Positions 17,914 to 26,815 of a stretch of DNA of 64,000 nt are shown here, piece after piece. The stretch covers positions 124,001 through 188,000 of the forward strand of contig VENI01000003.1 of the NCBI GenBank assembly GCA_009711615.1, given 5' to 3'. A program made the position numbers and the translations under genes. The DNA is from Bacillota bacterium. Lineage in GTDB: Bacteria; Bacillota; Desulfotomaculia; Desulfotomaculales; Desulfohalotomaculaceae. The notes beneath the pieces are model-generated. The model was not told the origin of the DNA. It ran no database searches and saw only the letters and a program-made list of their open reading frames with translations. The first letter of the stretch is position 1, and the number at the start of each line of letters is the position of its first letter.

Positions 17914-18747
17914 TCATATTTCTGAATGGAACTGGAATGTTATTTCAGATATTTTTCTTATTGTAAAAAAAGCATCTTGACGATTGCCGGTGTTTTTACT
18001 GAAAATAGCCAGAATGTACGGGCTATCTGGGTGGTGAACATAAGCAACGTCGTTGTAAGTACCTGTGGGAGGCCAATTACCGATTTTATGAGCCACCTTA
18101 ATAGCTGATGGAACCCCAGCGGGGATGCGCTCATTAAACACAGTGCTTTCCAAATGATGGATTAACATGTTTCCCAGTTGGGGTTCTCGGCGGGAAAATT
18201 TTCTGGTTGCATTCATATATATAGCCATATCCCGAGGACAAGTGCTGTTTTTATCTTCGAAAACAACTTTACCGCCCAGTCGGCGCATATAAGACTTTAC
18301 GTTAGCTCTGCCAAGGAAGTCATATAATATGTTAATCGCTACATTGTCGCTGTGTGTGATAGAAGCCTGAGCTAATTCACTAATAGAAAAAGTACTACCC
18401 ACCGGATTTTGCTGTAGGTAACCAGTTCCACCTTCGAAATGCTTTTGTTGATAGGTCAAACTGGTGTGAAGGGAAATATCCCCAGCACTTATTTTTTCAT
18501 AGAGATATAGGTTTATTGGAAGCTTAATAGTGCTGGCGGCATGAAATGGTTGTAGTTCATTAATACCTGCAGTACTGCCTGTTTTTATATCTATTAAGTA
18601 AATACCGTATGTGCCCGTTGTAATGTTAATCTGCTGTTGCCATCGGGTGATTAGTGGTTGATAATTTATTTTGTTAGCTGCGCTTGCTGGCATGCAGACT
18701 GTTGTTGCCAGCAGAAGGCAAAGGAGAGTTAAATAAATCGTGCGCAT
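17914..18747 (-). CDS. Secreted beta-lactamase-like serine hydrolase
   Basis: A 277-residue protein with a Sec signal peptide (hydrophobic core about 4-18, cleavage near ASA). The beta-lactamase/transpeptidase fold shows STIK (active-site serine), SDN, and KIG in place of KTG. The class A omega loop with Glu166 appears to be missing: the chain goes straight from VVFEDKN to the CPRDMA helix. Deacylation by the class A mechanism is therefore unlikely, and a cell-wall peptidase or penicillin-binding role is at least as likely as antibiotic resistance. The start at 18747 is chosen because GAGGTGG precedes it; an ATG eight codons upstream has no site. Confidence 0.75.
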   Translation of the reverse strand: MRTIYLTLLCLLLATTVCMPASAANKINYQPLITRWQQQINITTGTYGIYLIDIKTGSTAGINELQPFHAASTIKLPINLYLYEKISAGDISLHTSLTYQQKHFEGGTGYLQQNPVGSTFSISELAQASITHSDNVAINILYDFLGRANVKSYMRRLGGKVVFEDKNSTCPRDMAIYMNATRKFSRREPQLGNMLIHHLESTVFNERIPAGVPSAIKVAHKIGNWPPTGTYNDVAYVHHPDSPYILAIFSKNTGNRQDAFFTIRKISEITFQFHSEI

Positions 18748-18782
18748 AAAATCCACCTCAGAATTTATCATGTCTCAAAGTG

Positions 18783-18820
18783 AAAATAAAAACCCTGATC
18801 AGAAGAACTGATCAGGGTTT
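18783..18820 (-). terminator. Terminator of the NSS transporter operon
   Basis: A 13-bp perfect stem, AAACCCTGATCAG (18790-18802) with CTGATCAGGGTTT (18808-18820), followed on minus by TTTTTATTTTC. Confidence 0.85.
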
Positions 18821-18841
18821 AATATTTTCCACAATTTCTAG

Positions 18842-18940
18842 TTAATCTCTATTTTTCATTGCTACGCTAATACAGTAGGCGGCACCGCCCCACAACATAA
18901 CAACACCTAATAACATCATAGCAATTGCACTTCCGGTCAT
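18842..18940 (-). CDS. MetS-like small subunit of NSS transporter
   Basis: A 32-residue ORF (begins MTGSAIAMMLLGVV, ends SVAMKNRD) with an excellent ribosome binding site (AAGGAGG) and a start 1 nt after the transporter stop. It is one hydrophobic helix with a short polar tail, containing LWGGAAYC, the form of the tiny MetS/MetP-partner proteins that accompany bacterial SLC6-type transporters such as Corynebacterium MetPS. The pairing strongly suggests an accessory subunit. Easily missed because of its size. Confidence 0.8.
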   Translation of the reverse strand: MTGSAIAMMLLGVVMLWGGAAYCISVAMKNRD

Positions 18941-18941
18941 A

Positions 18942-20441
18942 TTATTCGACCTCCTTAGATACAGACTGCTCATCTTTCCATTTCAGTGTAGATAGGAGGA
19001 CACCACCAACGATAACAATAATCATAACAAACCAGCCCATCCAGAACAGAGCATCTGCAGGATAACCGCCATAGGGCTCTTTAATGTCACCTACAAGGTT
19101 CATAATTGCCATGTAACCTAGCACAATAGGAGTAACGATTTTAACCATAATTGGCCACCATGCACCGACTTTAAGCTCGGAGATAGGGTTAACATGGTCT
19201 TGGATGGTTTTTAGGTTAAACAGCCATCCAATTAATATTACTTCCAGTAGGCCACTAAATACAATACCAAAGCTATTAATAAAGTGGTCTACAATGTCTA
19301 GGATGTACAATCCGGCTCCAGTAGCAAATACCAGACTGCAAGTGCCAGCTACAGCAGTGTATATTAAAACTGCTTTTTTACGAGGCATACTAAACTTATC
19401 CATGAAAGCAGCAATGGCTGCCTCATTAATAGAGATTAAAGAAGATAGCCCGGCAAATGTTAAGGACAGGAAGAATAACACACCAAATAGTGGTGCCATA
19501 CTGCCTAATGTACTAATGGCAGCTGGGAAGGTAATAAAGGCCATGCCGACACCACCGCCACCGGCAACTTCTGCCACGGGTGCTCCTTGTTTCAAAGCCA
19601 TGTGTCCAACAACGCCAAATACTGCAAAAGCAGCCAGAAGGCTGAAACCACAGTTAATAAAGGCTGTCATAAAGGCGTTGTTTACAATGTCAGACTTTTT
19701 GGGTAGATAACTGGAGTAAGCAATCATAATGGCGAATGCAATACTTAAACTAAAGAAAATCTGCCCGTAAGCTGCTGTCCATATCTTATAGTCTAGAATT
19801 CTACTAAAGTCTGGTTGGAACATATAATTTAAACCTTCTGCCGCTCCTGGTAGAGTTACACCACGAATGGCCATTAATACTGTCATAATAAACAGGACAG
19901 GCATCAAGATTTTGTTGGCTTTTTCAATACCGCCCTTAACACCGCTATATAGAGCTGTGAAGGTTACACCCCAGGCAAGTAACAATGGTATTAAAATACC
20001 AGTGCGGAAACCACCCAGGTCAAATGGGCTATCGCTTAGTGCTAAGAATTCCCCAAAGAAAAAGTCCGACGGGGCATCTCCCCAAGCTTGCGTAAATGAA
20101 AAACCGACAAATGAAATGGCCCAGGCAATAATAACTACGTAATAGACCGCAATAAAGAAACATACCAGTACCTGCCACCAGCCAAGCCATTCATACTTGC
20201 GATTGATTTTAGCCAAGCTGAGAGGGGCAGAGCCGCGCAGCTTGTGGCCAATACCAAATTCAAGAATTAGGATAGGAATACCTGCTGTTATTAATGCAAA
20301 AAGATAAGGAATAAAGAATGCGCCACCGCCATTTTCAGCAGCGGTGTAAGGGAAACGCCAGATGTTGCCTAGACCAATGGCTGAACCTACAGCAGCCAAG
20401 ACAAAACCGGTCCGAGACCCCCATTGTTCACGTTGTGCCAA
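18942..20441 (-). CDS. Neurotransmitter:sodium symporter (SLC6/NSS) family transporter
   Basis: A 499-residue membrane protein with about 12 transmembrane segments. The family signature is at the N terminus: GFVLAAVGSAIGLGNIWRFPY, split here between TM1a and TM1b, then NGGGAFFIPY. These proteins take up amino acids with sodium; together with the MetS-like partner, methionine or alanine uptake is a reasonable guess but not proven. The start is TTG behind GAGGAGGT. The leader upstream contains a hairpin (20503-20528) and a palindrome (20587-20613). Confidence 0.92.
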   Translation of the reverse strand: MAQREQWGSRTGFVLAAVGSAIGLGNIWRFPYTAAENGGGAFFIPYLFALITAGIPILILEFGIGHKLRGSAPLSLAKINRKYEWLGWWQVLVCFFIAVYYVVIIAWAISFVGFSFTQAWGDAPSDFFFGEFLALSDSPFDLGGFRTGILIPLLLAWGVTFTALYSGVKGGIEKANKILMPVLFIMTVLMAIRGVTLPGAAEGLNYMFQPDFSRILDYKIWTAAYGQIFFSLSIAFAIMIAYSSYLPKKSDIVNNAFMTAFINCGFSLLAAFAVFGVVGHMALKQGAPVAEVAGGGGVGMAFITFPAAISTLGSMAPLFGVLFFLSLTFAGLSSLISINEAAIAAFMDKFSMPRKKAVLIYTAVAGTCSLVFATGAGLYILDIVDHFINSFGIVFSGLLEVILIGWLFNLKTIQDHVNPISELKVGAWWPIMVKIVTPIVLGYMAIMNLVGDIKEPYGGYPADALFWMGWFVMIIVIVGGVLLSTLKWKDEQSVSKEVE

Positions 20442-20502
20442 TTTAAATACCTCCTCATATTTTTATATATTTTAAATGAATACTAGCAAAGTGCTGAAAG
20501 AA

Positions 20503-20528
20503 CCACCTCCTTGTCTGGTGGACAGGTG
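20503..20528 (-). promoter_or_regulatory. Leader hairpin burying a Shine-Dalgarno-like sequence
   Basis: On the minus strand CACC...GGTG encloses GTCC/GAC pairing, and the downstream arm contains AAGGAGGTG, a perfect anti-16S match. No start codon is suitably placed after it, and it lies about 60 nt before the transporter. The function is unknown. Confidence 0.3.
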
Positions 20529-20586
20529 TTTTCGTTAAATGGATTGATTAGTAATATTCTATAGTATTTAAAAAATTCCTCTCATT

Positions 20587-20613
20587 TATAGTGTCTAAAT
20601 AATTGACACTATA
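20587..20613. promoter_or_regulatory. 9-bp palindrome, candidate operator upstream of NSS gene
   Basis: TATAGTGTC (20587-20595), nine bases, GACACTATA (20605-20613). Perfect arms with near one-turn spacing fit a dimeric repressor site or an RNA hairpin in the NSS promoter region. Confidence 0.35.
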
Positions 20614-20652
20614 GTCTCGATATTAAATAATAAAAATGATACTAATTATAAT

Positions 20653-20680
20653 AAAGCCCGCTTTATAAGCGGGCTTTATT
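20653..20680 (-). terminator. Terminator after hydA
   Basis: AAAGCCCGCTT (20653-20663) pairs with AAGCGGGCTTT (20667-20677), just downstream of hydA; the T-tract is interrupted (TTTATTATAATT on minus). Confidence 0.75.
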
Positions 20681-20698
20681 TAATATACGGTTAATATA

Positions 20699-22474
20699 CT
20701 AGTGTTCACTGCCACCATCTGGTAGTCCTTCGGGCTTACGGTATACACCTCTCGGAACATAATGAGTGTGTAACAGTTTGTGTGACAATTCACCAAGTGG
20801 TTGGCCGAGATATTTTTCGTAAATGTCAGTAATGGCCGGATTCTCGTGGGACTTACGGATAGGCAGTTCTTCGTCTGCCTGGTAAGTACCGGCAATACGT
20901 GCCAACCTAACATCTAGGTTAGTTGGTATAGGCTGACCGCCACCACCAATACAACCGCCGGGGCAGCACATTACTTCAATAAAGTGATGATCAGCTTTAC
21001 CTTCCCTAATCAGATCCAATAGCTTGCGTGCGTTGCCCAGTGTATGGGCCACTGCCACTTTAACATCTAAGTCGCCAACCTTAAGGGTGGCTTCCTTGAT
21101 ACCTTCCATGCCCCGTACTGGGGTTAAGTTAATGTCAGGCATTTCTTCCTTAGTGATTAACTCATATGCAGTACGAACGGCAGCTTCCATAACACCGCCA
21201 GTGGCACCGAAGATTACAGCTGCACCAGTGGACATACCCAGTGGATCGTCATAGTTCTCTTCAGGTAGTGTGTCCCAGTCAATGCCTGCGTTGCGGCACA
21301 TCCGGGCTAACTCACGGGTAGTTAAAACAACGTCAACATCCTGGTAACCGCTGTCGTTCATTTCATCACGTTGCGCCTCGAACTTCTTAGCCGTGCAAGG
21401 CATGATGGAAACACTGTAAATATTCTCAGGTGCAATACCTGCATTCTTTGGATAGTAATCCTTAATTAATGCACCCAACATTTGCTGTGGAGATTTACAG
21501 GTGGACAGGTGTGGTAGCAGGTCTGGATAATAGTGTTCAATATATTTAATCCAGCCGGGGCTACAGGATGTAATCATAGGTAGTGTACCGCCCTGGGTTA
21601 CCCGCTGTATTAACTCTGTGCCTTCCTCCATAATTGTTAGGTCAGCTGAGAAATCAGTGTCAAATATCTTGTTAAAACCAAGGCGTCTTAATGCTGCCAC
21701 CATTTTGCCGGTACTGATGGTACCGGGGTCTTGGCCAAATTCTTCAGCAATTGCTACCCTGGTGGCAGGAGCTGTTTGAACCACAACTTCCTTGTTGGCA
21801 TCGTTTAACGCAGCCCATACCTTTTCAGTATCGTCTTTTTCAGTAATAGCACCAGTGGGGCATACCAGCGAACACTGACCACACATAGCGCAGTTTACAT
21901 CAATTAGGTTCTGGTCAAAGGCCGGTGCAATTACTGTTTCAAAGCCACGGTTAATCGGTCCGATGGCTTTAACACCCTGTACCTTTTCACATACTGCTAC
22001 GCAGCGACGGCATAGTACGCATTTTCTAGGGTCACGTACAATTGATGGAGCAGAATCATCTATATCGTCTGCGGTGGCACTTTTTGCAGCGCCACGGGTG
22101 AAGCGTACTTCTCTTAAACCAAAGGCTTCTGACAGTGCCTGTAGTTCACAGTTAGTATTTCTCAAGCAGGTAAGACATTCCTGCGGGTGATCTGACAGTA
22201 TTAATTCTAAAGTCATTTTACGGGATTTCCGTACCAGTTCAGAATTAGTTTTTACTACCATGCCTTCTCCCACCGGGGCTACACAAGCAGCCTGCAGTGC
22301 GCGTGCACCTTCCACTTCCACCACGCAGATGCGGCAGGCACCGATGGCGTTTATGTCCTTCATATAGCAGAGGGTGGGTATTTCAATGCCTGCATTTTTG
22401 GCGGCTTCCAGTATGGTAGTACCCTGTTCCACTTCCACTTTCTGGTTATCAATGGTTAAAGTTACTGTTGCCAT
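20699..22474 (-). CDS. hydA: [FeFe] hydrogenase catalytic subunit HydA
   Basis: A 591-residue multi-cluster [FeFe] hydrogenase. The N-terminal 2Fe-2S domain (CYMKDINAIGACRIC) is followed by a His-Cys 4Fe-4S site (HPQECLTC) and two 4Fe-4S sites (CVLCRRCVAVC, CAMCGQCSLVC). The H-cluster motifs are complete: TSCSPGW near residue 300, MPCTAKKFE near 356 and CCPGGCIGGGG near 501. Its place after NuoE-like and NuoF-like genes marks it as the catalytic part of a trimeric NAD-linked, possibly electron-bifurcating, HydABC that makes or oxidises H2 in the cytoplasm. The C-terminal tail after GQP is the usual SSM-like extension. Confidence 0.95.
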   Translation of the reverse strand: MATVTLTIDNQKVEVEQGTTILEAAKNAGIEIPTLCYMKDINAIGACRICVVEVEGARALQAACVAPVGEGMVVKTNSELVRKSRKMTLELILSDHPQECLTCLRNTNCELQALSEAFGLREVRFTRGAAKSATADDIDDSAPSIVRDPRKCVLCRRCVAVCEKVQGVKAIGPINRGFETVIAPAFDQNLIDVNCAMCGQCSLVCPTGAITEKDDTEKVWAALNDANKEVVVQTAPATRVAIAEEFGQDPGTISTGKMVAALRRLGFNKIFDTDFSADLTIMEEGTELIQRVTQGGTLPMITSCSPGWIKYIEHYYPDLLPHLSTCKSPQQMLGALIKDYYPKNAGIAPENIYSVSIMPCTAKKFEAQRDEMNDSGYQDVDVVLTTRELARMCRNAGIDWDTLPEENYDDPLGMSTGAAVIFGATGGVMEAAVRTAYELITKEEMPDINLTPVRGMEGIKEATLKVGDLDVKVAVAHTLGNARKLLDLIREGKADHHFIEVMCCPGGCIGGGGQPIPTNLDVRLARIAGTYQADEELPIRKSHENPAITDIYEKYLGQPLGELSHKLLHTHYVPRGVYRKPEGLPDGGSEH

Positions 22475-22495
22475 GCCTAGTTTTCCCCTCCTATC

Positions 22496-24214
22496 CTACG
22501 AGGTGGCCTTTTTAGCGCCTCTAATTTTACACACTCCAGCTGGGCAGGTTTTATCCTTAATGTGTGCTTCATATTCATCGCGATAATATTTCAGTGTGCT
22601 GAGAATTGGGTTGGGTGATGTTTGTCCCAAACCACAGAGAGCTGACTGTTTAATCATATATGCCAGTTCTTCCAGCAGTTCAATATCGCCATCGCGTCCT
22701 AAACCTTTAGAAATGCGATTTAGAATTTCTAGCATCCGTTTAGTACCGATGCGACAAGGGGTGCATTTACCGCAGGATTCATCTTGGGTAAAGCCAAGGT
22801 AGAATTTAGCTAAGTCCACCATACAAGTGTCCTCGTCGGTGATAATTAAGCCACCGGAACCTACAATGGAACCCAATGAAGCAAGATTTTCGTAATCAAG
22901 CGAGGTGTCAAAGTGCTCAGCAGGAATGCAACCACCTGATGGTCCACCGGTTTGAGCAGCTTTAAACTTTTTGCCGTCTGGAATTCCACCGCCTATTTCT
23001 TCAACAACATCGCGCAATTTAGTTCCCATGGGAACTTCCACTAAACCGGAGTTAGCGATCATACCAGCAAGAGCAAACACTTTAGTGCCCTTAGACTTAC
23101 CAACACCAATGCCGGAATACCAGTCGGCTCCTTTTAAGACTATAGGGCAGATATTGGCCCATGTCTCAACATTGTTTATGTTTGAAGGTTTACCAAACAG
23201 TCCAGATACCGCTGGGAACGGAGGACGTGGTCTTGGTTCACCGCGCTTGCCTTCGGTGGATGCCATCAGTGCGGTTTCTTCACCACATACAAAGGCACCG
23301 GCACCTTCGCGAATTTCAATATCAAAACTAAAATCACTGTCCAGAATTTTTTCGCCCAGTAGACCCTTTTCACGGCAAACTTCCAGGGCTTTCTTGAAGT
23401 TTTGAATGGCCAGTGGGTATTCAAGGCGAATATAGGCATAACCCTTACTTGCACCTGTGGCATAGCCACATAGGGTCATTGCCTCTATAACGGAATAGGG
23501 ATCACCGGTAAGTACTGCGTTATCCATAAATGCACCAGGGTCACCTTCGTCACCGTTACAAATAACGTACTTTTGATCAGCCTCTTGGTCAGCCATGAAT
23601 TGCCATTTTACCCCTGTAGGGAAACCGGCACCTCCACGACCTCGCAAACCAGAGTTTTTCACTTCATCAATAACCTGTTGCGGTTTCATTTCCTTTAGAG
23701 CTTTGGACAGTGCAGCAAAACCGTCCATGCCAACATATTCGTCCAGTGAAACGGGATCGACTAAGCCGCAGTTACGAAGTGCAATTTTGTGTTGCTTTTT
23801 AAAGAAATCCATTTCTGGCATGGTGGCCTGTAGCTCACCTTTGCCATTGCGGTAACACAACCGCTCAACAAACTTGTCATTTTTTAGGTGATCGTTAACA
23901 ATGTCAGCTATATCTTCAGGCTGTACATTGCAGTAATGATAAGCTCCTGGATAAACCATCACCACCGGACCTAATTGACAGGCCCCCATGCAACCTGTTT
24001 GAATCAGCTTGGTGGAGTTTGCCAGCCCTTCATCATTAAGGGCTTTTTCCATTGTATCTGCCACAGCTTGGCAACCAGAGGAATGGCATCCTGTACCACC
24101 ACAAACAAGAACATGGTATTTGAATTCATCGGCTGGGTCTTTGCCTAAGCGGGCAGCCAGCTTTTCTTTTGCCTTACTTCTAATCTCTTCGAGATCTTGA
24201 TAAGTAATTGACAT
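22496..24214 (-). CDS. hydB: HydB, NuoF-like NAD- and FMN-binding hydrogenase subunit
   Basis: A 572-residue protein. An N-terminal thioredoxin-like 2Fe-2S domain (VCGGTGCHSSGC, CMGACQLGP) precedes the NuoF core: GLRGRGGAGFPTG for FMN/NADH, CNGDEGDPGAFMD, and the 4Fe-4S motif ESCGKCTPCR near residue 480. The protein ends about 15 residues after CPAGVC; many HydB proteins continue here into a ferredoxin-like domain with two 4Fe-4S clusters, which is absent, and the next gene starts only 21 bp on, so there is no room for a frameshifted copy. Start behind GGGAGGTGA. It transfers electrons between NAD(H) and HydA. Confidence 0.93.
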   Translation of the reverse strand: MSITYQDLEEIRSKAKEKLAARLGKDPADEFKYHVLVCGGTGCHSSGCQAVADTMEKALNDEGLANSTKLIQTGCMGACQLGPVVMVYPGAYHYCNVQPEDIADIVNDHLKNDKFVERLCYRNGKGELQATMPEMDFFKKQHKIALRNCGLVDPVSLDEYVGMDGFAALSKALKEMKPQQVIDEVKNSGLRGRGGAGFPTGVKWQFMADQEADQKYVICNGDEGDPGAFMDNAVLTGDPYSVIEAMTLCGYATGASKGYAYIRLEYPLAIQNFKKALEVCREKGLLGEKILDSDFSFDIEIREGAGAFVCGEETALMASTEGKRGEPRPRPPFPAVSGLFGKPSNINNVETWANICPIVLKGADWYSGIGVGKSKGTKVFALAGMIANSGLVEVPMGTKLRDVVEEIGGGIPDGKKFKAAQTGGPSGGCIPAEHFDTSLDYENLASLGSIVGSGGLIITDEDTCMVDLAKFYLGFTQDESCGKCTPCRIGTKRMLEILNRISKGLGRDGDIELLEELAYMIKQSALCGLGQTSPNPILSTLKYYRDEYEAHIKDKTCPAGVCKIRGAKKATS

Positions 24215-24240
24215 TTTATATCTTCACCTCCCTGGAGGTA

Positions 24241-24726
24241 TTATTCATATTTTGATAATACTTCAGATACTTTTTCCGCTGTCATACGTGGATGTACTTC
24301 GCCGTTTACAGTCATGACCGGTGCAATACCACATGCACCCAAGCAGCGAACAACATCAAAGGTAAAGCGACGATCTTCTGTTGTATCGCCAGCTTTAATT
24401 TTTAATTCCTTTTCAATAGCATCATGCACCTCTGGAGCGCCTTTCACATAACAAGCAGTTCCTAAGCATAGGTTAATGCTGTTCCGTCCCCGGGGACGAA
24501 GTGTGAAAGCGGTATAGAAGGTAGCTACACCGTAAACATCAGTAAGAGGAACATTTAATTCTTCAGCCACTCGGATCATTAAATCTTTTGGTAGATATCC
24601 ATTATCTTGCTGAATGGCTGCCAATACTACAATCAGGCCGTTGGGATTTCCACGGTATTGAGATAATAATTCGTCGATCTTTTTGCTTGAATCAGCCTGA
24701 CAATTGCAATTGCATTCTGCGCCCAT
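24241..24726 (-). CDS. hydC: HydC, NuoE-like 2Fe-2S hydrogenase subunit
   Basis: A 161-residue thioredoxin-like ferredoxin. The four 2Fe-2S cysteines are in CLGTACYVKG and CLGACGIAP. The N terminus carries an extra short cysteine cluster (ECNCNCQ) before the usual NuoE helices; its role is unknown. First gene of the hydrogenase operon, with AAAGGGGG before the ATG and 26 bp to hydB. It forms the electron-relay subunit of the HydABC complex. Confidence 0.93.
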   Translation of the reverse strand: MGAECNCNCQADSSKKIDELLSQYRGNPNGLIVVLAAIQQDNGYLPKDLMIRVAEELNVPLTDVYGVATFYTAFTLRPRGRNSINLCLGTACYVKGAPEVHDAIEKELKIKAGDTTEDRRFTFDVVRCLGACGIAPVMTVNGEVHPRMTAEKVSEVLSKYE

Positions 24727-24772
24727 ACAGTTAGATCCCCCTTTCTGGCTTCCTAATTACTCAAATAACTAG

Positions 24773-24791
24773 TTGGTATACTATTTAACAA
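24773..24791 (-). promoter_or_regulatory. Possible Rex (NADH-sensing repressor) site upstream of hydC
   Basis: On minus TTGTTAAATAGTATACCAA has one perfect half of the clostridial-type Rex operator TTGTTAA-N4-TTAACAA and about 4 of 7 matches in the other half. It lies about 50 bp before hydC, where a redox repressor would fit. The rest of the 24727-25234 gap is AT-rich and shows no gene. Confidence 0.25.
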
Positions 24792-25234
24792 AAAGTTAAT
24801 TAATGGAAACTACACCACCTTTCCTAAAGATTAGCAGCAAACCTCCTTATTAAATATGGGAGTTTTGTTTAGTGGAGGATGATGTGTACAAGTAAATAAG
24901 TACAACCATTAAATATTATGCTGTTCATATATGTAAAATAACTGCTGCCACATAATTAAGGTTTTAAACATCAAACTAATTGTCAACCAATTTAATTTAG
25001 TACAAATTTTCAAACTGTTCTGCATTTAGTATTATTGTACTGCTTGTTGAACTTTTAAGCAACCCCTTTTTTTAGCGTAATTTTGTTACTTTTACAAAAT
25101 ATAGTGTTTTTGCTGTGAAATAGTTCTTGTTACAATGTCACATATTAATATATGTTATTTTTTAATTGCACTCGAAGTGTTGACTATGATAAGATAATTT
25201 TTGTAGATTGAAAAACATGGTGGAGGGGTTTGTC

Positions 25235-25963
25235 TTGTTGCTAAACGAAAAGGTGGACAAACTTACAGCTTGGTTGGAAACCAAACTGGAGGAAACGGGA
25301 GCTAAAAGCTTTATAGTTGGTTTAAGTGGTGGAGTTGACTCGGCAGTTATTGCAGGGCTATGTAAACATGTTCGACCAAATGATACGTATGGTGTGGTGA
25401 TGCCTTGTCACAGCGATCCGAATGATGCTCGGTACGGCAAAATGGTGGCTGATGCATTTGACATACCAGTTAAAGAAGTTGTACTGGACGAGGTTTTTGA
25501 CACACTGGTTACAAAACTCACAGATGAACCTTACGAAAGTAACAAAAGAGATTTGACCTTTGCTAATATCAAACCTCGATTACGCATGACTACGCTTTAC
25601 TTTTATGCATCCAAATATGGAGGCTTGGTAGTGGGTACCGGTAACAAGGCAGAATTAACTGTGGGTTTTTTCACTAAATATGGTGATGGTGGATGTGATC
25701 TGTTACCAATAGCTAACTTGGTGAAATATGAAGTGTTTGAAATGGCTAAATACTTGGGAGTACCGCAGCCAATAATTGATAAGAAGCCTTCCGCTGGCTT
25801 ATGGTATGATCACGATGACGAAGAAGAAATGGGTGTAACATATCAGGAACTGGATCATTATATCCTTACTGGTGAGGGAACTCCAAAGGTTAAAGAGATA
25901 GTGGAAAAGTTGCATCGTAAAAGCGAACATAAAAGAAACATGCCTCCAATTCCGCCCGAGTAA
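25235..25963 (+). CDS. nadE: Ammonia-dependent NAD synthetase
   Basis: A 242-residue enzyme that amidates nicotinate adenine dinucleotide to NAD. The ATP-pyrophosphatase loop LSGGVDSA and the GTGNKAEL...YGDGGCDLLPI stretch are diagnostic. It has no glutaminase domain, so it uses free ammonia. An upstream in-frame TTG (25208) is possible, but GGAGGGG at 25221-25227 selects the TTG at 25235. It is a single gene; NAD supply is relevant to the hydrogenase next door, though the genes are divergent. Confidence 0.92.
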   Translation: MLLNEKVDKLTAWLETKLEETGAKSFIVGLSGGVDSAVIAGLCKHVRPNDTYGVVMPCHSDPNDARYGKMVADAFDIPVKEVVLDEVFDTLVTKLTDEPYESNKRDLTFANIKPRLRMTTLYFYASKYGGLVVGTGNKAELTVGFFTKYGDGGCDLLPIANLVKYEVFEMAKYLGVPQPIIDKKPSAGLWYDHDDEEEMGVTYQELDHYILTGEGTPKVKEIVEKLHRKSEHKRNMPPIPPE

Positions 25964-26074
25964 TTAGCCCGCTTCTAAAATATTACTCAGTCAAAAAAAA
26001 CAGCATGCATCGTTTACTAGTTATATATAATAAGGAAAGAAAAAAATTTCACAAAGTAGGGAGATGAGGTTGCT

Positions 26075-26806
26075 ATGGCTGGCCATTCAAAATGGGCTAA
26101 TATTAAGCGCAAAAAAGCCAAGGTAGATGCCCAGCGTGGCAAAGTATTCACCAGGGTAACAAAGGAAATTATACTGGCGGCAAAATTGGGTGGAGGAGAT
26201 CCGGCGGGTAACATGAGGTTAAAAACAGCACTAGAGAAGGCCAAAGAAGCCAATCTGCCCAAAGATAAAATTGAACGGGCCATTTTAAAAGGGACCGGTC
26301 AACTGGGTAGCTCGAATTTAGAGCAAATTGTTTACGAAGGCTATGGTCCGGGCGGTGTTGCTGTTCTTCTAAATATAACCACTGACAATCGCAATCGTAC
26401 TGTCGGTGATATCAGGCATATTTTTTCTAAAAATGACGGAAACCTTGGTGAGAGTGGCTGCGTTTCATGGATGTTTGACAGGAAAGGTTTACTAGTTATA
26501 GAAAAAGAAAATGCTTATCTAGATGAAGATGATCTGATGATGACTGCTCTGGAAGCAGGGGCAGAGGATATGAAGGTGGAAGACGATGTGTATGAAATAT
26601 ATACAGCTTTCGATGACTTCACAGAAGTATACACTAGTCTTGAAGAGAAGAATATTCCGTTGGCCGAAGCGGAGATAACAATGATCCCCCAAACCACCGT
26701 TAATCTTGATGGTAATGAAGCAGAAAAAATGATTAATCTGTTGGAAAAACTGGAAGAACATGATGATGTGGATGATGTCTATTCCAACTTTGAAACCAAT
26801 GAATAG
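26075..26806 (+). CDS. yebC: YebC/TACO1-family protein
   Basis: A 243-residue protein with the family's invariant N terminus (MAGHSKWANIKRKKAK) and GYGPGGVA motif. The family includes DNA-binding regulators and translation factors that relieve ribosome stalling on proline runs; the sequence alone does not decide between these. The ATG has GGGAGATGAGG upstream, and a terminator follows. In many bacteria yebC sits just before ruvC, as here (with one gene between). Confidence 0.95.
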   Translation: MAGHSKWANIKRKKAKVDAQRGKVFTRVTKEIILAAKLGGGDPAGNMRLKTALEKAKEANLPKDKIERAILKGTGQLGSSNLEQIVYEGYGPGGVAVLLNITTDNRNRTVGDIRHIFSKNDGNLGESGCVSWMFDRKGLLVIEKENAYLDEDDLMMTALEAGAEDMKVEDDVYEIYTAFDDFTEVYTSLEEKNIPLAEAEITMIPQTTVNLDGNEAEKMINLLEKLEEHDDVDDVYSNFETNE

Positions 26807-26815
26807 CTTTTTACT

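Noticed and set aside
19204-19710. 168-codon ORF antisense to the NSS transporter
   Set aside because: Mirror of a transmembrane coding sequence; low-complexity product rich in Asn/Pro/Ala and no known motif.
25105-25130. Second Rex or FNR site (CTGTGAAATAGTTC...)
   Set aside because: Only one half matches TTGTGAA; the other half is poor, and it is far from the hydrogenase start.
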